A stretch of DNA of 7,361 nucleotides from Chloroflexota bacterium (GTDB lineage: Bacteria; Chloroflexota; Anaerolineae; Fen-1058), in assembly GCA_016219235.1 (NCBI GenBank), contig JACRBO010000270.1:1-7361 (forward strand). The letters are read 5' to 3'. Below, one piece after another: positions 1-6,142 of this stretch. A model generated the notes under the pieces. That model was not told where the DNA came from, made no database searches, and saw only the letters and a program-made list of their open reading frames with translations. Position 1 is the stretch's first letter, and each line of letters begins with the position of its first letter. A program made the translations under genes and the position numbers.

Positions 1-1596
1 GTCGAGTTGATCGTGAAGACGACGGCGGGCCTGGGCAAGATGTTGTTTGAGGGCAAGCCGCTGAACTATCGGCCGGAGTGGTGGTACTTCACGCCCACGC
101 GCGAGATTCCCGCGCCGCCCACCGAAGCCGGACCGATTAGCGAGTTCCCGTACTTCACATTCCTGTACGCCGACCTGCACGCGCACATGATCGCGATGCC
201 GCTGACGCTGTTGATGCTGGTCATCGCCGTCAGTTGGCTGGCACGCAGTCCGAGCGGCCTGTGGGCCGCCGCCGGATCGATCGTGCTGGGGGGCATCACC
301 GCAGGCGCGCTGCGCGCGACCAATACGTGGGATTATCCGACATATCTGCTGATCGGCGGCGCGGCACTCGTCATGGGCACGCTGGCTAATGAACCGTTGA
401 ATCGCCTGTCGACGTGGGCGGGCTTGCTGGTGCGCGCGATCGGTTTTGTGGCGATCGGCGTCATCGGCTTTTTGCCGTTCACACGCAATTATGCCACGGC
501 CTATTCCAGTGCCGAAATCTGGCAAGGCTCACTCACGCCGGTGTGGGCGTACTTGAATATCCATCTGCTGTTCCTGCTGCCGATCATCACGCTGTTAATC
601 TGGGAACTGCAAAAGTGGGGCGTGCGCTGGTGGCGTGGCGTGTTGAACACGGTCTGGCGGAATCTGTGGTGGGTGCTGGTCATCATCGGCGTGGCGATCG
701 TCGGCGCGACCTTCCTGCTGTTTCGCGGCGGGCGCGAGGTAGTGATCGTGGCGGTGCCAGTGCTTACGCTGATCGCGATTTTGTTCTGGCGACCGCGCCT
801 GGCAACAGCCAAACGCTTCTGGTTGTTCATCGTGGCGGTGGCCGTAGGCCTGACCTTCGCGGTGGAAGTGGTGGTGTTGAAGGGCGACATCAGCCGCATG
901 AACACCACGTTTAAGTTTTATCTGCAAGTGTGGATCCTGTTGGGCATCGGCGGCGCGGTGGCGCTGGGCTGGCTGGCCGAACAACTGGAGAAGTGGCACG
1001 GCTGGGGTAAGCCACTGTGGATGGGCTGTATGTGGCTGCTGGTGAGCGCGTCGTTCTTGTATGTGCCGCTGGCGACGCGCGGCAAGATCCTCGATCGCTG
1101 GTATGCGGCGGGCGAAGGCCCGGGCCTCGACGGCCTGGCCTACATGCAAGTGGCCGAATACCACGACGGTCAGCCCTTTGCGTTGAAGTGGGACTATGAC
1201 GTCATCCATTGGTTCCAGAGCAATGTGGCGGGCACACCAGTCGTGGCCGAAGGGCAATCGGGCTTGTACCGCTGGCAATCGCGCATCTCCATCAACACGG
1301 GTTTGCCCACGCTCGTCGGTTGGGACTGGCATCAGCGGCAGCAACGATCGATCATGCCGGGGCAAGTGCTGGATTATCGCTTGCAGGATACGCGCCTGCT
1401 GTACGACAGCCCGAGCGTAACCGAGGCACAGCGCATCCTGGCGCAGTACGGTGTGAAGTACATCGTGGTCGGCGCGCTGGAGCGGGCATACTACGCGCCC
1501 GATGGTCTGGCGAAGTTTGACGTGATGGTGCAGCAACACCTGCTCACCGTGGCCTATCAGAACGAGGGCGCGACGGTGTATGAGGTGGTGCAGTGA
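1..1596 (+). CDS. DUF2298 (Chlor_Arch_YYY) polytopic membrane protein, 5'-truncated
   Basis: This reading frame is open from the first base to a TGA at 1594-1596, so the gene begins upstream of the window. Alignment by eye with the complete paralogue next door places the first residues near residue 300 of that protein, so roughly 300 N-terminal residues are missing, including the YYYxG motif. Shared motifs in the same order are EFPYF, a DLHAH motif at 172-186, NTWDYP from 322, RMNTTFKFY from 895, and GLPTLVGW from about 1300. Several hydrophobic segments occupy roughly 190-1080. The last 150 or so residues are hydrophilic, probably extracytoplasmic, and end in a small alpha/beta-looking region (YGVKYIVVG). 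DUF2298 is a membrane family of unproven function found mainly in Chloroflexota and some Archaea; a GT-C-like glycan role is inference. The TTG at base 7 is not a credible start because homology runs right to the window edge. Confidence 0.9.
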   Translation, partial: VELIVKTTAGLGKMLFEGKPLNYRPEWWYFTPTREIPAPPTEAGPISEFPYFTFLYADLHAHMIAMPLTLLMLVIAVSWLARSPSGLWAAAGSIVLGGITAGALRATNTWDYPTYLLIGGAALVMGTLANEPLNRLSTWAGLLVRAIGFVAIGVIGFLPFTRNYATAYSSAEIWQGSLTPVWAYLNIHLLFLLPIITLLIWELQKWGVRWWRGVLNTVWRNLWWVLVIIGVAIVGATFLLFRGGREVVIVAVPVLTLIAILFWRPRLATAKRFWLFIVAVAVGLTFAVEVVVLKGDISRMNTTFKFYLQVWILLGIGGAVALGWLAEQLEKWHGWGKPLWMGCMWLLVSASFLYVPLATRGKILDRWYAAGEGPGLDGLAYMQVAEYHDGQPFALKWDYDVIHWFQSNVAGTPVVAEGQSGLYRWQSRISINTGLPTLVGWDWHQRQQRSIMPGQVLDYRLQDTRLLYDSPSVTEAQRILAQYGVKYIVVGALERAYYAPDGLAKFDVMVQQHLLTVAYQNEGATVYEVVQ

Positions 1597-1651
1597 CGAG
1601 TAACGAGTGACGAGTGAAAAACAAATTACTCGTCACTCGTTACTCGTCACT
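1592..1651. repeat. Near-perfect 24-26 bp inverted repeat (hairpin) over the stop codon
   Basis: Bases 1592-1615 are the exact reverse complement of 1628-1651 (24 bp). G1616-T1627 (as a G-U pair) and A1617-T1626 extend the stem to 26 bp, leaving an 8-base loop, AAAACAAA, at 1618-1625. The left arm includes the TGA stop of the upstream gene. Both arms are made of heptamers in the order GTGACGA, GTAACGA, GTGACGA. The variant middle unit is present in both arms, which suggests one arm is an inverted copy of the other. No T-run follows on the + strand, so it does not look like a classic intrinsic terminator. It could stabilise or process the mRNA between the two DUF2298 genes. Confidence 0.9.
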
Positions 1652-1655
1652 CATC
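1593..1655. repeat. Heptamer array, GTGACGA family, in both orientations
   Basis: Units at 1593-1599, 1600-1606 and 1607-1613, plus a partial unit at 1614-1620, follow the GTGACGA/GTAACGA pattern. After an A-rich centre, the complementary units ACTCGTC, ACTCGTT, ACTCGTC and ACTCATC run from 1628 to 1655. The array forms almost the whole spacer between the two DUF2298 genes. In the + direction, stops fall at 1594, 1601 and 1608, which are three different frames. This resembles the short tandemly repeated repetitive (STRR) heptamers described in filamentous cyanobacteria; the relationship is by analogy only. Confidence 0.85.
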
Positions 1656-1665
1656 AGTGTGATGA
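1651..1665. repeat. Small hairpin just before the second DUF2298 gene
   Basis: TCATCA at 1651-1656 and TGATGA at 1660-1665 are perfectly complementary around a GTG loop. The hairpin ends three bases before the ATG at 1669, where a ribosome binding site would normally lie. No convincing Shine-Dalgarno sequence is visible. A role in initiation is only a possibility, since a 6-bp palindrome can arise by chance. Confidence 0.4.
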
Positions 1666-1668
1666 ATC

Positions 1669-4215
1669 ATGTCTGATATTCTAGCCGTTCTCTCATGGTG
1701 GCTGGCAATTCAAGTACTGGGCTTCGCGGCGTGGCCGCTGGCGGCACGCTGGCTGCGCTGGCTGCCTGATCGCGGCTATTTGCTGGCCAAGCCGATCGGG
1801 CTGTTGTTCGTCAGTTACGGGCTGTGGTTACTGGCAACGCTCGGCGTGATCCAGAACTCGACCGGCGGCATCCTCGCCGTACTGATCGGTTTGGCTGCGA
1901 TCAGCGCGTGGATTTATCGCCGCCAACGTCCAACGTCCAACGTCCACGCAGAGCGTCCAACTTCCACGCAGAGCGTCCAACTTCTACAATGGTTGCGCGA
2001 ACATCGCGCGCTGGTGATGGCGTATGAGCTGGTGTTTGCCCTCGCGTTGATCGGCTGGGCGCTCTTCCGCGCCAACAACCCCGACCTCGGCTCAACCGAA
2101 AAGCCGATGGAGTTTGCCTTCTTCAACGCGATCGGGCGCAGCGCGCAGTTCCCGCCGCACGATCCATGGTTGTCGGGTTATGCCATCGCGTACTATTACT
2201 TCGGCTACGTGATGATGTCGCTGCTGCACAAGTTGACGGGTGTGACGGCGGGCATCGCCTTTAGTCTGAGCAATGCCCTCTGGTTCGCGCTGTCGGCGGC
2301 GAGCGCGTTTGGTGTGGTCGCCAACCTGGTGTTGGTGGCGAAGAAGAACGCTCATTCTTCGACTCCGCTACGCCCCGCTCAGAACGCAGCCATCATCTTC
2401 GGCACCCTGGCCGCAATCATGCTGGTGCTGATGGGCAACTTCGAGGCGTCGCTGGAAGTGGCGCGCGTGTCGGACGTGGCATCGCCGCAATTCTATGCGC
2501 AGCTAGACATCCTCGAACTCAATCAACCCTTTGTCGCGCCGGAGGCCGGGCAACCGCGTTGGCCGCCGCGCTACTTATGGTGGTGGCGAGCCTCGCGCGT
2601 GATTCATGATTATCCGCCCAACACGGTCAGCCCGCAGTTGGCGCGCGTGACCAATTTGCCGCCCGCACCCAACACCACCTACCAGGAACTCATCGACGAA
2701 TTTCCGCAGTTCAGTTTCCTGCTCGGCGACATGCATCCGCATGTGCTGGCTTTGCCCTTCGCGTTGTTGATGATGGCACTGGCCCTGAACCTGTACGTCG
2801 GCAGCGCGCAAGGCGAGATCACGTCGTTGTGGAGCGGCGCGCTGCGCGCCCCGCAGTGGCCGCTGTATGCGCTGGCCGTGGGCGGCTTGAGCTTCCTTAA
2901 CACGTGGGACTTTCCGATCTACGCGTTCGTATTGGTCAGCGCGCTGGCCGTGGGCCGTTGGCGCGCCAGCGGCCTCAACCTGCTGGACAGCATCGCCGAG
3001 TTGCTGGTGTTGGGGGGCACAGGGTTCGTGCTGTATGGCCCATTCTACCGGGCGTTTACATCGCAAGCGTCAGGCATCGCGCCGAACCTGTTCAACGGCA
3101 CACGCGCCGGACAGTTCTTCGTGATGTTCGGGCCGCTCATCGTGATCGGGCTGATGTTTGGTGTATTCATCTTGACGAAAATGCTGCGCGCCCGGCAGAT
3201 CAGACCATTGTCGTTTGTGGCGACATCAATCGGGGGCGGCATTGGCCTGGTCGCGGCGATGTCGCTGATCATGTTGACCCTCACGCTGATCGCGATGCGC
3301 GTGTCGGAAAAAGTGAACGGTCTGCTCACCGGCGTGTTAAACTCGCTGGCGGCGGCGGGCTTAGGCATCAGCGATCACGTCGCGGCCCGGTTGGCCGATC
3401 CGTGGGTGCCGCTCATGTTGGGCGCGGGCCTTGCCACGATTCTGCTGGTGTGGCGGACACGCCACTCAGCCAATAACCAGTCAACCGATCGCCCGATCAC
3501 TATCGACTTTGCACTGCTGCTGTATGCCGTCGGGTTGCTACTGACCTTCGGCGTGGAGTTCGCCTTCATCATTGACTTCTTCAGCAATCGAATGAACACA
3601 GTCTTCAAGTTCTATTACCAGGCGTGGGCGCTGTGGACGGTGGCTTCGGCGTTTGCGGCCTACTACCTGCTCGATCAACTCAAGGCCTGGGTGCGAATCG
3701 CCGTGGGCACGGTCGTGGTGAGCGTCGTGGCGCTAGGCTTGCTCTATCCGCTGCTGGCGATTCCCGACAAGATGGAGAAAGTCACGCCCACGCTGGATGC
3801 GCTGGACTACAGCGGCCAGTTCGCGCCCGATGAATACGCGGCGACCCAATGGTTCAATCAATCGGTCAGCGGCACACCCGTAATCGTGGAAGCGCCGGGC
3901 GAAGGGTATAATCCGAGCACGTCGCGCATTTCCACGTGGACGGGCTTGCCGAGCGTCGTCGGCTGGCCGGACCACGAAGACCAATGGCGCGGCAACCGAG
4001 ATATTCATGGCCCGCGTATCGAGGACGTGAACGAACTCTACTCGACAGTGGATGTCAATCGCGCGCTGGAGTTGCTAAACACATACGACGTCGATTACGT
4101 GGTGGTCGGCCCGAATGAACAGCGGTTGTATCAACCCGCGGCGCTGGCGAAGTTTGAACGCATGCTGCCGATTGCGTTTCAACAGGGCGCCGTGACGATT
4201 TATCGAGTGCCGTGA
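1669..4215 (+). CDS. DUF2298 (Chlor_Arch_YYY) polytopic membrane protein, complete
   Basis: This 848-residue protein is within the 700-900 residues usual for single-domain members of TIGR03662/PF10060. It carries the family's diagnostic YYYxG motif as YYYFG at residues 175-179. About 14-16 hydrophobic segments run from residue 3 to about 692, followed by a hydrophilic C-terminal domain (about 696-848). Motifs shared with the upstream paralogue are D354-x-H356-x-H358, NTWDFP at 411-416, RMNTVFKFY at 641-649, GLPSVVGW at 759-766, and YDVDYVVVG at 806-814. The ATG at 1669 is the first start after an in-frame TGA at 1663. Loops near residues 85-105 and 225-239 are encoded by repeat-like DNA. The gene lies 72 bases after its paralogue and 20 bases before the next gene. 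Function is unknown; its neighbours suggest membrane handling of lipid-linked sugars (inference). Confidence 0.93.
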   Translation: MSDILAVLSWWLAIQVLGFAAWPLAARWLRWLPDRGYLLAKPIGLLFVSYGLWLLATLGVIQNSTGGILAVLIGLAAISAWIYRRQRPTSNVHAERPTSTQSVQLLQWLREHRALVMAYELVFALALIGWALFRANNPDLGSTEKPMEFAFFNAIGRSAQFPPHDPWLSGYAIAYYYFGYVMMSLLHKLTGVTAGIAFSLSNALWFALSAASAFGVVANLVLVAKKNAHSSTPLRPAQNAAIIFGTLAAIMLVLMGNFEASLEVARVSDVASPQFYAQLDILELNQPFVAPEAGQPRWPPRYLWWWRASRVIHDYPPNTVSPQLARVTNLPPAPNTTYQELIDEFPQFSFLLGDMHPHVLALPFALLMMALALNLYVGSAQGEITSLWSGALRAPQWPLYALAVGGLSFLNTWDFPIYAFVLVSALAVGRWRASGLNLLDSIAELLVLGGTGFVLYGPFYRAFTSQASGIAPNLFNGTRAGQFFVMFGPLIVIGLMFGVFILTKMLRARQIRPLSFVATSIGGGIGLVAAMSLIMLTLTLIAMRVSEKVNGLLTGVLNSLAAAGLGISDHVAARLADPWVPLMLGAGLATILLVWRTRHSANNQSTDRPITIDFALLLYAVGLLLTFGVEFAFIIDFFSNRMNTVFKFYYQAWALWTVASAFAAYYLLDQLKAWVRIAVGTVVVSVVALGLLYPLLAIPDKMEKVTPTLDALDYSGQFAPDEYAATQWFNQSVSGTPVIVEAPGEGYNPSTSRISTWTGLPSVVGWPDHEDQWRGNRDIHGPRIEDVNELYSTVDVNRALELLNTYDVDYVVVGPNEQRLYQPAALAKFERMLPIAFQQGAVTIYRVP
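1923..1983. repeat. In-frame tandem repeat inside the second DUF2298 gene
   Basis: Three exact CCAACGT heptamers occupy 1923-1943. Two exact copies of a 20-base unit, beginning CCACGCAGAG, follow at 1944-1963 and 1964-1983; its tail CGTCCAACTT resembles the heptamer. The block encodes residues of about 85-105 (RPTSN and two ERPTST/HA-like stretches), a charged and Ser/Thr-rich loop between hydrophobic segments. The CCAACGT unit has no stop codon in any frame, so expansion would not by itself end translation. Lengths of 21 plus 40 bases are not a multiple of three in total, so part of the block must replace or shift ancestral sequence. Confidence 0.85.
2345..2387. repeat. Repeat-like 36-base insert with 7-base direct repeats inside the second DUF2298 gene
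   Basis: AGAACGC occurs at 2345-2351 and again at 2381-2387. Between them is a 29-base core that begins TCATTCTTCGACTCCGCTAC. One core plus one direct repeat is 36 bases, exactly 12 codons, so an insertion would keep the frame. GAAGAA at 2343-2348 and TTCTTC at 2355-2360 are complementary. The segment encodes polar residues of about 226-239 (NAHSSTPLRPAQN) directly after a membrane segment. The core resembles short dispersed repeats seen in intergenic DNA of various bacteria; that resemblance is from memory and untested. Confidence 0.5.
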
Positions 4216-4239
4216 TAAGTGACGAGTGATGAGTGATGA
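4212..4239. repeat. Heptamer array supplying the stop and start codons of adjacent genes
   Basis: Four units lie end to end: GTGATAA (4212-4218), GTGACGA (4219-4225), GTGATGA (4226-4232) and GTGATGA (4233-4239). A degenerate fifth unit, GTAAAGC, is already coding. The first unit contains the TGA stop of the DUF2298 gene and the fourth contains the ATG of the next gene. The array belongs to the same heptamer family as the one at 1593-1655. It fills the whole 20-base spacer and leaves no ordinary Shine-Dalgarno sequence; the GAG in each unit is the only purine-rich candidate. Confidence 0.85.
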
Positions 4240-6044
4240 GTAAAGCGAGTGCTGTTGCGAAACAATCTAAAGTGATCCCCCCTGTGCCGCTGATCGAAGA
4301 GACGCGGGCGGAGCCGTTGCGCGAAGGCGTGACGATCGAGGCGCTGGCCTATGCGGGGCTGGTGGTGCTGGCGGCGGTGCTGCGGCTGATCAATTTGTCG
4401 GCCGCGCCGCTAACGACCTCGGAAGCGAGTCAGGCGCTGGCCGCGTTCAACGGCACACCGCTGCCGCTGGGCGGCAGTCCGCTGTTGTACGCGCTCAATC
4501 AAATCGTGTTCGGCATCACGGGCACGAGTTTAGGCGACACAGGCGCGCGCGTGGCGGCAGCGCTGATCGGCACGCTGGTCGTGCTGCTGCCGTGGCTGTT
4601 CCGCAGATCGCTCGGGCGATTGGGCGCGCTGGCCGCATCATTGGCGCTGGCGATTTCGCCCACGATCACGTTTGCGTCGCGGCTGATTGATGGGCAATTC
4701 ATCGGGGCGGCGCTGGCACTGGCAGCGTTGGGCTTTGGCCTGCGCTACGCTGAGACTCGCCAACAACGCGATCTCAATCGCGCCGCCGTCGCGATCGGGT
4801 TGGCGCTGACCAGCGGACCGGGCGCGGTAACTCTGCTGATCGTGATTGGTCTTGGTTCGCTCATGGCCTATCGCTGGTTAGCCTCCGATGATGATCGCGC
4901 CCGATTGAATGAAGTGCGACAGGCGGCTACGGCGTTGCGACAAGCCACGGCGTGGGGCGCGGCGTCGCTGGCGCTGGTGACGACGACGTTGCTGCTGAAT
5001 CTGGGCGGACTGCGCGGCATACCGGAAATCGTCTCGGCATGGCTGGCCGCGTGGCGCGCCATCGATACGATCGGGCCGCTGCAACTCTTTCAAGTTTTGC
5101 TGGTGTACGAACCGCTGAGCGTATGGGTGGGTCTGGCCGGGTTGATCGTTGTATTCCGACGAATGACCGCCACAGCGGCGGTATTGGGCGTATGGAGCAT
5201 CGGCGCATTGCTGATTGCACTGGGACAGCCGGGCCGACAGGTCGTCGATCTGACGTTGATGCTGGCGCCGTTGGCGCTGCTGGCAGGCCTGGCCGTACAG
5301 CGCTTAATCGACGCGCTGATCGATCGAGGTGCGTGGGGGTTTGAAGGTGCGGTGTGGTTGGTTGCCACACCGCTGATCGGTTATCTGTTTGTCACGCTGA
5401 GCGGCTACGCCACCGGCAACAACGTCATCGGCCACGCGCAAGTGCTGGGGCAAACGCTGCCGCCGCTGGCGTCGTTTGCGGTGTTGCTGGCGATCCTGAC
5501 GCTGATCGTGGGCGGCGTCTTTGCGCTGGCGATGGGCCTGGGGGCGGTAGTGCGCGCCGGAGCGACGGCAGTGATCGTGGTGTTTGCGCTGATCTCGATC
5601 GGCAATGTGTGGAGCGTGACGCAACTGCGCCCTGGCGATCCGCGCGAACTGCACTGGGGGCCGGTCGCGACGGCGCCCGATGTGCGGCCGATGATTGAAG
5701 CGATCGAAGCGGCGTCGTGGCGGGCGACGGGCAACGCCGAAGTTGCGCCGGTGACGGTGTCGCTGCCGCAGTTCGAGCCCGTCACCGCATGGTATCTGCG
5801 CGGCTTCAAAAATGCCCGGTTCGCGGCAGCCAGCAACGTCAACACACCGATCGTTGTCACGCCGCTGGGCGAGGAGCCGCAGACTTCGACCGGCGGCTAT
5901 CTGGGTGCGAAGTTTGCCACACGCGCCATGTGGAGTCCAGCAACGCTGGATGATGCGGCGTTGCTGCGCTGGTGGGTGTACCGGCAGGCCGGTGATCCCA
6001 TCGCCACACAAACGCTGGTGGTGTGGGTGAAACCCATACAATGA
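4236..6044 (+). CDS. Polytopic membrane protein, divergent GT-C / family 39 glycosyltransferase-like
   Basis: This 602-residue protein has a basic cytoplasmic-looking N-terminus (1-32), a first membrane helix at about 36-53, then many hydrophobic segments to about residue 460. A hydrophilic C-terminal part (about 461-602) is probably outside the membrane. The first 170 residues align by eye with the downstream TIGR03663 protein, sharing the helix, loop, LPW/LPY-FRR-LGRLGAL and SP...R pattern of GT-C transferases. The acidic motifs are eroded: DE becomes SE (62-63), HGP becomes GSP (80-82), and R-x-x-RDE keeps only its first Arg (R149) with DGQ at 152-154. It may be an inactive or repurposed paralogue. 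ATG 4236 is preferred; GTG 4233 directly before it would add one residue. The specific family is not certain, and a role with the neighbouring DUF2298 proteins is inferred from position. Confidence 0.7.
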   Translation: MSKASAVAKQSKVIPPVPLIEETRAEPLREGVTIEALAYAGLVVLAAVLRLINLSAAPLTTSEASQALAAFNGTPLPLGGSPLLYALNQIVFGITGTSLGDTGARVAAALIGTLVVLLPWLFRRSLGRLGALAASLALAISPTITFASRLIDGQFIGAALALAALGFGLRYAETRQQRDLNRAAVAIGLALTSGPGAVTLLIVIGLGSLMAYRWLASDDDRARLNEVRQAATALRQATAWGAASLALVTTTLLLNLGGLRGIPEIVSAWLAAWRAIDTIGPLQLFQVLLVYEPLSVWVGLAGLIVVFRRMTATAAVLGVWSIGALLIALGQPGRQVVDLTLMLAPLALLAGLAVQRLIDALIDRGAWGFEGAVWLVATPLIGYLFVTLSGYATGNNVIGHAQVLGQTLPPLASFAVLLAILTLIVGGVFALAMGLGAVVRAGATAVIVVFALISIGNVWSVTQLRPGDPRELHWGPVATAPDVRPMIEAIEAASWRATGNAEVAPVTVSLPQFEPVTAWYLRGFKNARFAAASNVNTPIVVTPLGEEPQTSTGGYLGAKFATRAMWSPATLDDAALLRWWVYRQAGDPIATQTLVVWVKPIQ

Positions 6045-6074
6045 ACAATGACCAATGACCAATGAATAATGAAC
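6040..6074. repeat. Heptamer array, AATGACC family, overlapping a stop codon
   Basis: Five units lie end to end: AATGAAC (6040-6046), AATGACC (6047-6053), AATGACC (6054-6060), AATGAAT (6061-6067) and AATGAAC (6068-6074). The TGA stop of the GT-C-like gene at 6042-6044 is part of the first unit. Further TGAs at 6049 and 6056 fall in the other two frames. The unit differs from the GTGACGA family used in the two upstream spacers. Confidence 0.85.
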
Positions 6075-6110
6075 AACGGGCGCCGAGTGAGATGCGAGTT
6101 GAATCAGCAT

Positions 6111-6138
6111 TCAGAAATCAGAAATCAGAAATCAGAGA
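6111..6138. repeat. Heptamer array, TCAGAAA family, before the Agl23-like gene
   Basis: Three exact TCAGAAA units (6111-6131) are followed by TCAGAGA (6132-6138), ending four bases before the ATG at 6143. The unit contains no stop in any + frame. As a result the frame of the downstream gene stays open upstream through this array to a TGA at 6056, with further in-frame ATGs at 6062 and 6092. The purine-rich AGAGA at the array's end is the only ribosome-binding-like sequence near 6143. Confidence 0.85.
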
Positions 6139-6142
6139 TGCT

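Noticed and set aside
595..1539. Long minus-strand open frame of 314 codons opposite the first DUF2298 gene
   Set aside because: Its product is rich in His, Gln and Arg with no recognisable domain, and the + strand here has clear family motifs. It is an antisense shadow typical of high-GC coding DNA.
1593..1655. CRISPR array
   Set aside because: Repeats are contiguous 7-base units with no unique spacers, and no cas genes are present.
1592..1660. Rho-independent terminator after the first DUF2298 gene
   Set aside because: The stem is strong but no T-run follows on the + strand, the stem is only moderately GC-rich, and a co-directional related gene starts 17 bases later. It is reported as an inverted repeat instead.
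5304..6110. Minus-strand open frame of 268 codons opposite the GT-C-like gene
   Set aside because: The composition is Arg/His/Gln-rich and low complexity, and the start falls in repeat DNA. The + strand frame is a coherent membrane protein.
6040..6138. Separate small gene or RNA gene between the last two genes
   Set aside because: The spacer is explained by two heptamer arrays. Only short frames exist and no conserved RNA fold is visible.
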